DNA of 45,292 bases, taken from the NCBI GenBank assembly GCA_021813725.1, contig JAKAJN010000009.1:1-45292 (forward strand), written 5' to 3'. The notes beneath the pieces were generated by a model. It had not been told where the DNA came from. It did not search any database and worked only from the letters and a program-made list of their open reading frames with translations. The position numbers were made by a program, and so were the translations under genes. Position 1 is the first letter of the stretch; every line of letters starts with the position of its first letter. This DNA comes from a bacterium. GTDB lineage: Bacteria > Gemmatimonadota > Gemmatimonadetes > Gemmatimonadales > Gemmatimonadaceae. Shown piece by piece: positions 34,677 to 44,106 of this stretch.

Positions 34677-34682
34677 TAGCTT
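34677..34682 (+). promoter_or_regulatory. Candidate -10 element (TAGCTT)
   Basis: TAGCTT nine bases before ATG 34692, in a gene without a Shine-Dalgarno. The same hexamer precedes ATG 37202. It may mark leaderless transcription; no clear -35 was seen. Confidence 0.3.
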
Positions 34683-34691
34683 CCCCGCCCT

Positions 34692-35291
34692 ATGGAGACC
34701 GCCCTCATCGCGCCCGTCGGTGACCAGATTGACCGCCGCGGCAACTTCATCAGCAAGGGCATCGCCGCCCTCGCCATGCTCCTCACGGGGTGGCGCTTCG
34801 AGGGCCAGCTCCCCAACCTCCGCAAGTTCGTGCTCATCGTCGGACCCCACACCTCCAACTGGGACTTCCCGACCGGGGTGATGGCGATGTTCACGCTGGG
34901 CATCCGCGGCACCTTCCTCGGCAAGGACTCGCTCTTCAAGCCGCCCTTCGGCTTCATCTTCTACTGGTTGGGCGGCGTGCCGGTGGACCGCTTCTCCAAG
35001 AACAACGTCGTCGAGCAGACCATCGCCCTGTTCCACGCGCGCGAACGGATGATCCTTGCCATTTCGCCGGAGGGCACGCGCAAGCGGATCGACAGGTGGC
35101 GCACCGGCTTCTACTGGGTTGCGACCGGCGCCAAAGTTCCGATCGTCCCCGTCGCCTTCGACTTTCCGCGCAAACGCTTCATCATCCACGAACCGCAGCA
35201 CATGACCGGAGACGCCGAGCGCGACATCACCCATCTGCGCTCCTTCTTCCGCGCCAGTCAGGCGTATCGGCCCGCTTGGTACGTCGAATGA
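34692..35291 (+). CDS. Lysophospholipid acyltransferase-like protein (PlsC family)
   Basis: A 199-residue acyltransferase with the HX4D catalytic box in GPHTSNWDFPTG (H53, D58) and the substrate-binding AISPEGTRKRIDRWRTGFYW. It resembles the short lysophospholipid or 1-acylglycerol-3-phosphate acyltransferases found as stand-alone proteins. A single hydrophobic stretch (GIAALAMLLTGW, near 23-34) may anchor it. It is monocistronic or first in a short rightward unit. It would acylate a lysolipid or membrane glycolipid; the acceptor is not known. Confidence 0.87.
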   Translation: METALIAPVGDQIDRRGNFISKGIAALAMLLTGWRFEGQLPNLRKFVLIVGPHTSNWDFPTGVMAMFTLGIRGTFLGKDSLFKPPFGFIFYWLGGVPVDRFSKNNVVEQTIALFHARERMILAISPEGTRKRIDRWRTGFYWVATGAKVPIVPVAFDFPRKRFIIHEPQHMTGDAERDITHLRSFFRASQAYRPAWYVE

Positions 35292-35365
35292 ACGGCGGAC
35301 AGTCACAATGTGATGGTCGTTTCATTGACGGGGCGCCGCGCGTCTGGAAGAATGAATGAGATGCA

Positions 35366-36310
35366 TTGCCGCGTCCTCCGACTGCGGAGGACGTGGGCCC
35401 GCCGCGCCCCAACCGCACCTCCCCCGTGAAGCACCATCTCGTCAGTCCCAGCTCCCCCTTCGTCGGCACGCGAAACCTCGATGACGCCGCGCTCGTGCAG
35501 CGCGAAGTCGAGGCGCTGCGCGTCGAATACCGCCGGCTCGTCGGACGCATCAACTTTCGCACGCGCCGCAGCTGGCTGTTCATTGCCCTGCTCGTCCTGA
35601 CCCTCGTCGCGTTCATTGCCGTCGGCGTCCTGGTGCTTTCGCCCGCCGAATGGGCCAGCAATCAGCAGTCGCGCTTCACGCAGATGACCTCGTTGCTGAT
35701 CCTCGCCGCCACGGCGATGCCGCTCGGCGCGTACTTCGCGCGCCGCTACGACCGCCAGCGCGAACGGGTGAAGATCGCCCGCACGCGCCAGCACGAGGTG
35801 CTGAGTCGACTCGCCCAGCTCGACGAGGTGCGTGGCGCGCGGCGGCGCCGCCGGCGGCGCACCCACAGGTCGTGGGCCTGGCGGATCGCGCACCCGCAGC
35901 ACTTCAGCCGGCCGCCGCTGGAGACGATGTCCACAGCCGCGCTCGAAGAGACGGCCGACCAGCTCGGCGGCCAGGTGCACGAGGAGAAGCGGATGCGCGC
36001 GCTCGCCTACGCGCACGCGTGGGCCACCGGCATCCTCACCGTCGTCCTCGCTTTCGGCGTGACGCTCGCCGGGCCCGCTTACCTGGGCGACTTCCTCGGC
36101 GGCCGGCAGTGGGGCGGCGCGGCGGGTCCCGACCCGCTCGTCTTCTGGGTGACCCTCACCATCGCGCTCGTGCTGTTCGGCGGCCTGGGCGCCCACCGGG
36201 TGACGGTGCTGTTGCGCCGAGCACGCGCGTACCACGACCGGCTGTCGGCGGTCGAACGCGCGCTCTGGGATGCGCGCGTCCTACTTCGGGAGCGTCGCGA
36301 AGAAGTCTGA
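35366..36310 (+). CDS. Predicted four-TM membrane protein of unknown function
   Basis: Up to 314 residues. Two helices near the N-terminus (SWLFIALLVLTLVAFIAVGV and MTSLLILAATAMPLGAYF), a basic coiled-coil-like segment with GARRRRRRRTHRSW, and two C-terminal helices (GILTVVLAFGVTLAGPAYL and VFWVTLTIALVLFGGLGA). The arrangement suggests long helical cytoplasmic segments. The start is uncertain: TTG 35366 gives the full frame, GTG 35426 a shorter form; neither has a good Shine-Dalgarno. Its 3' end overlaps the convergent hydrolase gene by 30 bp. I do not recognise the family. Confidence 0.65.
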   Translation: MPRPPTAEDVGPPRPNRTSPVKHHLVSPSSPFVGTRNLDDAALVQREVEALRVEYRRLVGRINFRTRRSWLFIALLVLTLVAFIAVGVLVLSPAEWASNQQSRFTQMTSLLILAATAMPLGAYFARRYDRQRERVKIARTRQHEVLSRLAQLDEVRGARRRRRRRTHRSWAWRIAHPQHFSRPPLETMSTAALEETADQLGGQVHEEKRMRALAYAHAWATGILTVVLAFGVTLAGPAYLGDFLGGRQWGGAAGPDPLVFWVTLTIALVLFGGLGAHRVTVLLRRARAYHDRLSAVERALWDARVLLRERREEV

Positions 36311-37087
36311 CAGGACCTGCGTGACTTCCGCCGGCTGCTCCACCGACGAGGAGTGCCCCGCCGCCGGAATGCGGGCGAGCCGCGAGCCCGCAATGTGCTC
36401 GTGGATCCGCCGCGCCTTGGGCGGCGGCGTGGCAACGTCCTCGTCGCCCACCACCACGAGCGTCGGCACGCGAATCGCCGGAATCGCCTCCATCACCCCG
36501 TCGCGCTCGATCACGCCGCGCACCGCACGTACGATGGAGCGCGGCCGCGATGCGATCTCCATCCGCCACGACTCGCGATCTGCCGCGCGCGTGGGATCGC
36601 CCATGAACGTGCGGCCAAACAGAATCGGCATCACGCGGTCCACCACCCACCGGGTGCCGAGGGTCTGCGCGACGAACGCGAGCGTGCGGTACTTCGGCAC
36701 GTTCTCCGGCGCTTCCGGCTCCGCGGAGGTCTCGAGCAGGGACAGCGAGTAGAGAAGGTCCGGACGCCGGATCCCCAGGCGCATGCCGACGAACCCGCCC
36801 ATCGAGAGCCCGACGAAGTGGCAGGGGCGCGCGTCGAGCCCCTCGATCACCGCCACCGCGTCGCGAAAGCACGTATCCATGTCGTGCGACCGTCCGCCGG
36901 GATCGCTGCTGCGCCCCTGTCCGCGGTGGTCGTAGGCGATGCACCGAAACCGGTCCTTCAGCGCATCCACCTGCGCGGCGAACATGCGCGACGACATCAG
37001 CAACCCGTGGCTGAAGACGATCGCCGGATCCGGGCCGCCCGTATCCTCGTAATAGAAGGAGACGCCGTTGATCGTCAGGTGCGGCAT
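36281..37087 (-). CDS. Alpha/beta hydrolase
   Basis: A 268-residue alpha/beta hydrolase. MPHLTINGVSFYYEDTG opens the fold, the oxyanion segment is VFSHGLLMSS, the nucleophile elbow VGLSMGGFVG, the acid in VVGDEDVATPPPKA and the histidine in PAAGHSSSVEQP. It is soluble and without signal peptide; related proteins are esterases, 3-oxoadipate enol-lactonases and dehalogenase-like hydrolases. ATG 37087 is chosen since the further open frame (to 38617) lies over the acyl-CoA dehydrogenase gene. It is divergent from that dehydrogenase across 114 bp, so a joint role in degradation of some acyl substrate is possible but unproven. Confidence 0.87.
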   Translation of the reverse strand: MPHLTINGVSFYYEDTGGPDPAIVFSHGLLMSSRMFAAQVDALKDRFRCIAYDHRGQGRSSDPGGRSHDMDTCFRDAVAVIEGLDARPCHFVGLSMGGFVGMRLGIRRPDLLYSLSLLETSAEPEAPENVPKYRTLAFVAQTLGTRWVVDRVMPILFGRTFMGDPTRAADRESWRMEIASRPRSIVRAVRGVIERDGVMEAIPAIRVPTLVVVGDEDVATPPPKARRIHEHIAGSRLARIPAAGHSSSVEQPAEVTQVLSDFFATLPK

Positions 37088-37190
37088 GGCCGGTCGTGTT
37101 GCGAGAGGAGGTCGCGCTGCATCACCGAGAGAGGTAACGCGCGCCGCGTCGCTTCGAAAGGGCGTCGTGGCGTCGCTCTTCGCCCCTCCG

Positions 37191-37196
37191 TAGCTT
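37191..37196 (+). promoter_or_regulatory. Candidate -10 element (TAGCTT) of the acyl-CoA dehydrogenase gene
   Basis: TAGCTT five bases before ATG 37202, which has no Shine-Dalgarno, fits a leaderless start. The same hexamer precedes ATG 34692. Confidence 0.3.
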
Positions 37197-37201
37197 GAGT
37201 C

Positions 37202-38383
37202 ATGACCGATCTTCTTGCCCGCTACGCGGCCTTCGTGGATGACGTGCTGCTGCCGTTGGAACCGCTCGTGCTCGCACATCCGTGGACGGCGGTTGCCTCG
37301 CAGATCGACACCGCGCGCCAGGAGGCGCGCCACCGCGGCCTCTGGGCGCCGCATCTGCCCGCCGCGTTCGGTGGCCTCGCCATGCCGATGGCCGAGTTTG
37401 CCGAAGTGAGCGCGATCCTCGGACGCACACCCATTGGCCATTACGCATGCAACGTGCAGGCGCCCGACGTGGGAAACATGGAACTGCTGCTGGCACATGG
37501 CTCCGCCGAACAACAGGCGCGTTTCCTGCGTCCACTCGCCGCCGGTCAGATCCGTTCGTGCTTCGGCATGACCGAGCCGGCGCGCGCCGGCTCGAACCCC
37601 GTCTGGCTCGACACCACGGCGGTGCGCGACGGCGAAGCCTGGGTGATCAATGGCCGCAAGTGGTTTGCCACGTCCGCCGAGGGCGCGTCGTTCTGTGTGG
37701 TGCTCGCGGTGACGACGCCCGGCGCGGCCAAGCCGCATCAGCGGGCGTCCATGTTCATTGTACCCACCGACACGCCGGGCTACGCGCTCGCGCGCAACAT
37801 TCCCGTGATGGGGCACGTGGGCGCGGGCTACGCGAGCCACGGCGAACTCACATTCACCGACTGTCGCGTTCCCGCGTCGGCGATGATTGGCGCGGAGGGG
37901 GCCGGCTTCCTGCTCGCGCAGGAGCGGCTCGGCCCCGGGCGCGTGCACCACTGCATGCGCTGGATCGGCGTCTGCGACCGCGCCATTGACCTGATGTGCC
38001 GCTACGCCCTGCGGCGAGAGACGGCGCCGGGCGAGCCGCTGGCGTACAAGCAGGTGGTGCGGCATTGGATTGCCGAGAGCCGTGCCGAAACGGAGGCCGC
38101 CCGGCTCTTTGTGCGCGACACGGTCGCGAAACTCGAGCGCGTCGGACAGCGCGCGGCGCGCGACGAGATCTCGATGATCAAGTACTTCGTGCCGTCGGTG
38201 ATGCAGAAGGTGCTCGACCGGGCCCTGCAAGTGCACGGCGGCTACGGCCTCACCGACGCCACCCCGCTGGCCAACTGGTGGGCGCACGAGCGCGCGGCGC
38301 GGATCTACGACGGCCCCGATGAAGTACACAAGGACGCGGTGGCCAAGCACACGCTGGCGCAGTATCTCCCACCGCGCGGATAG
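37202..38383 (+). CDS. Acyl-CoA dehydrogenase (ACAD10/11-like)
   Basis: A 393-residue flavoenzyme. SCFGMTEPARAGSNPVWLDT is the flavin-binding segment, followed by VINGRKWFATSAEGASFCVV, then LGPGRVHHCMRWIG and the C-terminal LQVHGGYGLTDATPLANWW and RIYDGPDEVHKDAV. The DGPDEVH ending is characteristic of ACAD10/11-related enzymes. It would oxidise an acyl-CoA at the alpha-beta position in the cytoplasm. Thirteen bases after its stop begins an APH-like kinase gene; in mammalian ACAD10 and ACAD11 the same two domains are fused, which supports a shared pathway for hydroxylated acyl-CoA substrates. Confidence 0.9.
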   Translation: MTDLLARYAAFVDDVLLPLEPLVLAHPWTAVASQIDTARQEARHRGLWAPHLPAAFGGLAMPMAEFAEVSAILGRTPIGHYACNVQAPDVGNMELLLAHGSAEQQARFLRPLAAGQIRSCFGMTEPARAGSNPVWLDTTAVRDGEAWVINGRKWFATSAEGASFCVVLAVTTPGAAKPHQRASMFIVPTDTPGYALARNIPVMGHVGAGYASHGELTFTDCRVPASAMIGAEGAGFLLAQERLGPGRVHHCMRWIGVCDRAIDLMCRYALRRETAPGEPLAYKQVVRHWIAESRAETEAARLFVRDTVAKLERVGQRAARDEISMIKYFVPSVMQKVLDRALQVHGGYGLTDATPLANWWAHERAARIYDGPDEVHKDAVAKHTLAQYLPPRG

Positions 38384-38396
38384 CCGCCACGTCCCC

Positions 38397-39475
<1,079 letters not shown>

Positions 39476-39479
<4 letters not shown>

Positions 39480-40600
39480 TCGCACGCCCGCTCCTCGCGC
39501 TCCTTCCCTTCGTTGCCGGCGCACTCGGTCTGCCGGCACCGCCTCCGCGGCCGCCCGCCGCCCTCGCCGCCCGGTCCGACACAACCTTCGACACCGTCTT
39601 CGTCGTCTCCAACCGACGGCGCACGGCGTCGGAATTCCTGCGCGAGCCAACCGATTCGCTCTGGCACGGCCTGTACGTGGTGCGCGTCATCGCGCAGCCA
39701 AATGATGTGCCCGAACTCGCCCGGCTCGACGTCGAACGCGTCGATTCGGCGGCGCTCGACGTGCTCGACTGGCGCGCGCGCCTGCGGACCGCCGCCGCAC
39801 GCGACACCACGGCCGAAGGAGCCGTCCTGCTCTATGTGCACGGGTACTCGTCCAATCCCGGGTATGCGACGAACCAGGGCGTGCAGGTGAAGCACCGCGG
39901 CGACCACGCCGGACCGCTCGTGCTCTTCCTCTGGCCGGCGCACGACATGTCGCGCACCATCCGCTCGCCGCTCAGCGCCTACCGCGAGGATGAACGCGCC
40001 GCCGCGCAGAGTGTGGCCGCGTTTGCGCGCGCCCTGCAGGAGGTGCACGCCGTCGCGCCGGATGCGGTGCTCCTGGCCCACTCGATGGGGAACCGGCTGG
40101 CACTCGGCGCCGCGGTGTCCGACGCCGAAACGCGTGCCCAGCTTGAGGCGCACCCCCTGCGCGCCATCGGCCTTTTTTCGCCCGACGTGGGCGCCGACCG
40201 CTTTCGCGACGAGTACGCGATGGCCTTGCCGCTCGTCGCGCAACGCATCGCGATGTACGGCGCCAGCACCGACTACCTGCTGGGCGCGTCGGCGCTGGTG
40301 AATCGCGAGCGCCGCGCCGCGGGCATCACGCGACGCGGTGCTCCGTTGCCAGGGATCGAACTCGTGGACGACACGCGCGGCGCACGGGCCGAGCCCGCCC
40401 TGCTCAACTTCATCGGCGCCAAGCACGCCGTGCGCTGGGCCAGCGCCGCGCTGGTCGACTTCTTCGATGTCGTCGCCGCCGGCGTACCCCCGCGGTGCCG
40501 CGTGACCGCCGGCGCGGCGGATTCGGTGGGCGTGGGACGCTGGCGACTCAAGGCCGGCGGCCAGCGCATCACGGCGCTGGTCGCCGACTGCCATCCCTAG
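39476..40600 (+). CDS. Exported DUF900-type alpha/beta hydrolase
   Basis: A 374-residue protein with an N-terminal signal or anchor (LLALLPFVAGALGLPA) and a hydrolase domain. VLLYVHGYSSNPGYA starts the core, VLFLWPAHD follows, and the nucleophile elbow is LLAHSMGNRLAL; IGLFSPDVGADRF continues the DUF900 pattern of esterase/lipase-superfamily proteins. GTG 39476 overlaps the kinase stop, so the three rightward genes may be one transcript, but export separates it functionally from the cytoplasmic enzymes. It overlaps the convergent DUF2231 gene by four bases. Substrate unknown. Confidence 0.8.
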
Positions 40601-41202
40601 CGTGTGCCCTGCTCACCTTGTCGTTCGCCCTCTTCGCGTTCCCCTTTCTCACCGCCATCGCGCGCGGCTTCGCCGCCGGCGGCCGTGGTGTCGGGTGACG
40701 CGTACGCCGACGCCGCGTCGTACTTGTAAACCAGGTCGCCGCCGGTCATCCCGACCTTGAAGGCGGCCGCCGCCACGGTCAGCGTGCCGACAGCGCCCAC
40801 ATAGCGCGCAATCCGCCCCTTGTCGCCCGACATCAGCCCCAGCGAGAGCACGGCAAGCACGCCGATGGACGCGTAGAGCAGCGCCTGCCCGGCGTCGGCA
40901 TGCGCATCGAGGCGCGCTTCGCCAACCACGTCCTCCACACGCTCCTCCTGCTGTTCGCCGGTCTCGACCGCCACCCACGCGCTCAGGGTCAGCGCCGCCG
41001 AGAAGGCGAGCGCCACGCTCCAGGCCCGCATCGCCGGGGCGCCCCGACGGATGCTCCACAGCGACACGACCGTCACGATGGGGAGCAGGATCGACAGGAC
41101 CACAGGGAAGTGCACAACAATCGGATGCAGCGGATCGGGCAGCACATCGGTCTCCAGTTGAGGGATGCCGGGAGTCTGTCGCACTTCGGTGGGAGACACC
41201 AT
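40597..41202 (-). CDS. DUF2231 membrane protein
   Basis: About 201 residues. LPDPLHPIVVHFPVVLSILLPIV is the DUF2231 signature, an HPxxVHFP motif of a family sometimes associated with heme or redox proteins. Three further hydrophobic segments follow (MRAWSVALAFSAALTLSAW, ALLYASIGVLAVLSLGLM, YVGAVGTLTVAAAAF) and a charged tail rich in Glu and Gly. ATG 41202 is chosen, with ATG 41238 as a longer alternative. It is divergent from the membrane-anchored LuxR-type regulator across a short region of nested dyads, suggesting that the regulator controls it. Convergent with the DUF900 gene at a four-base overlap. Confidence 0.78.
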   Translation of the reverse strand: MVSPTEVRQTPGIPQLETDVLPDPLHPIVVHFPVVLSILLPIVTVVSLWSIRRGAPAMRAWSVALAFSAALTLSAWVAVETGEQQEERVEDVVGEARLDAHADAGQALLYASIGVLAVLSLGLMSGDKGRIARYVGAVGTLTVAAAAFKVGMTGGDLVYKYDAASAYASPDTTAAGGEAARDGGEKGEREEGERQGEQGTR

Positions 41203-41269
41203 CCGGCATTCCGCCAGTATTTGGCGGACAAGTGCCATCCGTCAAATGCCGGATGGCGGGCATGCCCGC
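41199..41269. promoter_or_regulatory. Nested inverted repeats between divergent DUF2231 and LuxR-type genes
   Basis: Three dyads in 71 bp. An exact 12-bp inverted repeat has arms CCATCCGGCATT (41199-41210) and AATGCCGGATGG (41245-41256). Inside it, TCCGCCA (41210-41216) and TGGCGGA (41222-41228) flank GTATT. A perfect palindrome GCGGGCATGCCCGC spans 41256-41269. The left arm covers the chosen DUF2231 start and the palindrome lies 20 bp before the regulator start, so these are candidate operators. Confidence 0.6.
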
Positions 41270-41288
41270 GCGCGGCGTAGCGTTAGAT

Positions 41289-41867
41289 ATGGATGAGTCG
41301 TTTCTGACCGACGCCGAAGAGCGCGCTGGCGCACTCCCGCTGGTGGTTGCGGGCATCTTGCTCCTGGTGGCCATCGGCGGCGGCGCCGACCTGGTGCTCG
41401 ACCGGCCGGAGCGCTGGCTGTCGACGCACGTGCTCTTCGAGGCGGCGTTGATGCTCGTCTCCGTGACCTTCGCCGTCTGGTTGTATCTTGGCTGGCGCCG
41501 CGCGTCGCGGACCCTCGGCGATGCGCGTCGCGCCTTCGCCGCGCGCCATGCCACGCTGCAGGCGGAGCGCGACGAGTGGCGAGCGAGCGCCCAGGCCGCG
41601 CTCGCCGGCTTGGGAGCGGCCATCGAGACGCAGTTCGCGGCCTGGAAGCTGACGCCCGCCGAGTCGGAGGTCGCGCTGCTGCTGTTGAAAGGACACGGGC
41701 ACAAGCAGATCGCCGGCGCCACGCAGCGCAGCGAACGGACGGTGCGTCAGCACGCCGTGACCGTCTACCAGAAATCGGGGCTCGCCGGGCGCGCGGAACT
41801 GGCGGCGTTCTTCCTCGAGGACCTGCTCCTGCCGCCCACCGACGCGTCCGCACCGCGACCGCGCTGA
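41289..41867 (+). CDS. Membrane-anchored LuxR-type transcriptional regulator
   Basis: A 192-residue protein: two hydrophobic segments near the N-terminus (ALPLVVAGILLLVAIGG and LFEAALMLVSVTFAVWLYLG), an Ala/Arg-rich coiled-coil-like linker, then a LuxR/GerE helix-turn-helix at about 123-182 (LTPAESEVALLLLKGHGHKQ, RSERTVRQHAVTVYQKSGL, GRAELAAFFLEDLL). It lacks a receiver domain, so it is a membrane one-component regulator instead of a classical response regulator. ATG 41289 is chosen because the earlier in-frame ATG (41232) would place the dyads inside the gene. Probably regulates the divergent DUF2231 gene and itself. Confidence 0.8.
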   Translation: MDESFLTDAEERAGALPLVVAGILLLVAIGGGADLVLDRPERWLSTHVLFEAALMLVSVTFAVWLYLGWRRASRTLGDARRAFAARHATLQAERDEWRASAQAALAGLGAAIETQFAAWKLTPAESEVALLLLKGHGHKQIAGATQRSERTVRQHAVTVYQKSGLAGRAELAAFFLEDLLLPPTDASAPRPR

Positions 41868-41875
41868 ACGGCGCG

Positions 41876-41904
41876 TTGACCAGGCCGCCCGGCCGACGTA
41901 TTAT
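41876..41904 (+). promoter_or_regulatory. Promoter of the tetR-efflux operon
   Basis: TTGACC (41876-41881), a 17-base spacer and TATTAT (41899-41904) form the best sigma-70-like pair in the window (five of six matches in each hexamer). It lies about 108 bp before the tetR start. Confidence 0.65.
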
Positions 41905-41914
41905 ACTGCTCAGT
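41905..41914 (+). promoter_or_regulatory. Possible TetR operator overlapping the start site
   Basis: ACTGCTCAGT is a perfect dyad (ACTG/CAGT around CT) directly after the -10 and covering the expected transcription start. Its position fits autorepression by the TetR protein encoded downstream. The dyad is short, so the call is tentative. Confidence 0.4.
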
Positions 41915-42011
41915 TGAATAGCGCGCCCAAGGGCCGTCCTTGGTACCGCCATGCCTATCGCCGGCGGCCGCGCGCGCGGCCTTCCAGGCATCCGAGCAGT
42001 CGATATCTAAC

Positions 42012-42713
42012 TTGACCGTCAAAAAGCCCAGCCCCGCGTCGCGCCGGGCGCCCCACCCCAAGTGGTCGCGCCGCCCCGAGGCGCGCCCGCGTGAGATCCT
42101 CGCCGCGGCCCTGCGCGTCTTCGCTCAGCGCGGGTACAGCGCGACGCGCCTCGACGACGTCGCCGCCGCCGCCGGCGTGACCAAGGGCACCATCTACTAC
42201 TACTTCCGCAGCAAGGACGATCTGCTCCTGCGACTTGCCGAACTGTGCGATTGCAGTGAGTTCGATCGCCTGGCCGCCACGCTCGCCCACGCGACCGGCC
42301 CCGTGTCGGCCCAGCTCCGCACCGTCCTGCGCAAGGGCTTCGCCGAACCCGACGACGAGACGCGGCGTCTGCTGCGCGTCGTGTACCTCGCGCTGCACGC
42401 CGATGCACCCCAGCTCTTCGCGCGCGTCGTGCAGCACGCGCTCGTGGACGGCTGGGCGCTGCTCGCCCAGCTCATCGAGCGTGGCAAGGCCACCGGGGAG
42501 TTCCGCGCCGACGCGGATTCCGAGGTCGCCGCACGCATTTTTACCTCCGGCGTCGTGCTCCAGATGCTCTGGCGCAGCTCCATGGGACTCGACACGCTGG
42601 ACCCGTTTGACCAGGACCGCCTGGTGGACTCCACCATCGACCTTTTCCTTCACAGCCTCCGCCCGACGGTCCGCGTTACCGCGGTCCGCGGCAAACGCAG
42701 GGCCGTCTCGTGA
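42012..42713 (+). CDS. TetR/AcrR-family transcriptional regulator
   Basis: A 233-residue regulator. The N-terminal HTH is typical: REILAAALRVFAQRGYSATR, LDDVAAAAGVTKGTIYYYF and RSKDDLLLRL (about residues 33-82). The C-terminal part (about 90-215) is the helical ligand-binding domain of the AcrR type. TTG 42012 is the likely start; the open frame back to 41940 has no domain and no ATG in frame. Its stop overlaps the efflux channel gene (GTGA), so it is in the operon it probably controls. The inducing ligand is unknown. Confidence 0.85.
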   Translation: MTVKKPSPASRRAPHPKWSRRPEARPREILAAALRVFAQRGYSATRLDDVAAAAGVTKGTIYYYFRSKDDLLLRLAELCDCSEFDRLAATLAHATGPVSAQLRTVLRKGFAEPDDETRRLLRVVYLALHADAPQLFARVVQHALVDGWALLAQLIERGKATGEFRADADSEVAARIFTSGVVLQMLWRSSMGLDTLDPFDQDRLVDSTIDLFLHSLRPTVRVTAVRGKRRAVS

Positions 42714-44104
42714 CTCTGACCGCACGTCTCGCGCGCTGTGGCGCGCTCGCTTTCCTACTCGCCTCGCCGGCCCGCGCACAGCAACCCGCCGCCGGTGACA
42801 CTGTCCGCCTGTCGCTCGACGCCGCGCTCGCGCGGGCCGGTGCGGTCGGCGAGGAGGCGCGCCTCGCGCGGGCGCAGGTGGACATCGCCTCCACTCAGGT
42901 GCGGGCCGCGCGATCGGCAGCCCTCCCGGCCCTCGACGGCAGCTTCAATTACCAGCGCACCTACGCCTCGCCATTTCAGGTGAAGGCACCGAGCGACGCC
43001 TCGGCGGACTCGGCGCTGGCGCCCATCGCCAAGCTCTTTTCCAATCTGCCGTTTGGTCGCGTCAACCAGTACACGGCCAACCTCACGGCCACGCAGGCAA
43101 TCTTCTCGCCGCGTCTCGGCAGCGCGCTGCGCATCGCCAACTCGTACCAGTCGGCGTCGCGCCTCGGCTTGCGCGAGCAGCTCGCCGAGACCGAGTACCA
43201 GGTGCGCGCGGCATACGTCGGGGCTCAGCTTGCCGCAGACCTCGAGTCGAGCACGCGCGAGGCCGTGGCGCAGGCCGCACGTTTCCTCGAGCAGGAGCGC
43301 CTGCGCCTCTCCGCCGGCACGGGGTCGGAACTCGACGTGCTGCGAGCCGAGGTGTCGCTGGAGAACCTGAAGCCGCAGCTCATCGAGGCGCAGAACGCGG
43401 CGGCAATCGCGACGCTCAACCTCAAGCGGCTCATCAACGTGCCCTTGGTGGCGCCCCTCGTGCTCACCACGCCGCTTGTCGCACCGGCGCTGCGCGCCGA
43501 GGAGCGGCTCGACCCGTCCGCCGTCGCCACTCAGCGTGCGGCCGTGCAGGCCGAGCAGGAAAACGTGCGCATCGCCAATGAGCTCGTGAAGCAGGCGATC
43601 GCCGCGTACATCCCGTCACTCGATTTCCGCATGAGTCTCGGGCGCATCATGTACCCGCAGCAGGTCTACGCCCTCAACGGCCGCGACTGGCTCACCGACT
43701 GGAACGCGTCGCTCACCCTGAAGGTGCCCATCTTCAGCGGCTTCAAGCGCGGCGCCGACCTCTCGCAGGCACGCATCGGCCTGCGCCAGGAAGAGTATCG
43801 CCTCGCGCAGCTGCGCGAGGCGGTGCAGTTGCAGTACGAGCAGGCGGTGGGCGAGCGCTCGCGCGCCGCGTCTGCGATCACGGCGCGGCAGCGCACCGTG
43901 GAACAGGCGCAGAAGGTGTACGACCTCACCGTCCTCCGCTACGACCAGGGGCTCGCCACGCATCTGGAAGTGAGCGAGGCGCGCCTTGGCCTCCTGATGG
44001 CGCGTTCCAACTATTCGCAAGCCGTCGCCCAGTACCACATCGCCGACGCGGGACTGCAGCGCGCCTTGGGCGCCGGTTCCGCCGCACTCACCACGGGCCG
44101 CTGA
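42710..44104 (+). CDS. TolC-family outer-membrane efflux channel
   Basis: A 464-residue outer-membrane factor with signal peptide (ALAFLLASPARAQQ). Two repeats of the OEP helical pattern are visible: LSLDAALARAGAV with QVRAARSAALPALDGSF in the first half, and ELVKQAIAAYIPSLDFRMSL, LTLKVPIFSGFKRGADLSQA and LEVSEARLGLLMARSNYSQA in the second. It forms the exit duct of a tripartite pump. GTG start overlaps tetR by four bases; the adaptor gene follows after two bases. The length fits the family. Confidence 0.9.
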   Translation: MTLTARLARCGALAFLLASPARAQQPAAGDTVRLSLDAALARAGAVGEEARLARAQVDIASTQVRAARSAALPALDGSFNYQRTYASPFQVKAPSDASADSALAPIAKLFSNLPFGRVNQYTANLTATQAIFSPRLGSALRIANSYQSASRLGLREQLAETEYQVRAAYVGAQLAADLESSTREAVAQAARFLEQERLRLSAGTGSELDVLRAEVSLENLKPQLIEAQNAAAIATLNLKRLINVPLVAPLVLTTPLVAPALRAEERLDPSAVATQRAAVQAEQENVRIANELVKQAIAAYIPSLDFRMSLGRIMYPQQVYALNGRDWLTDWNASLTLKVPIFSGFKRGADLSQARIGLRQEEYRLAQLREAVQLQYEQAVGERSRAASAITARQRTVEQAQKVYDLTVLRYDQGLATHLEVSEARLGLLMARSNYSQAVAQYHIADAGLQRALGAGSAALTTGR

Positions 44105-44106
44105 CC

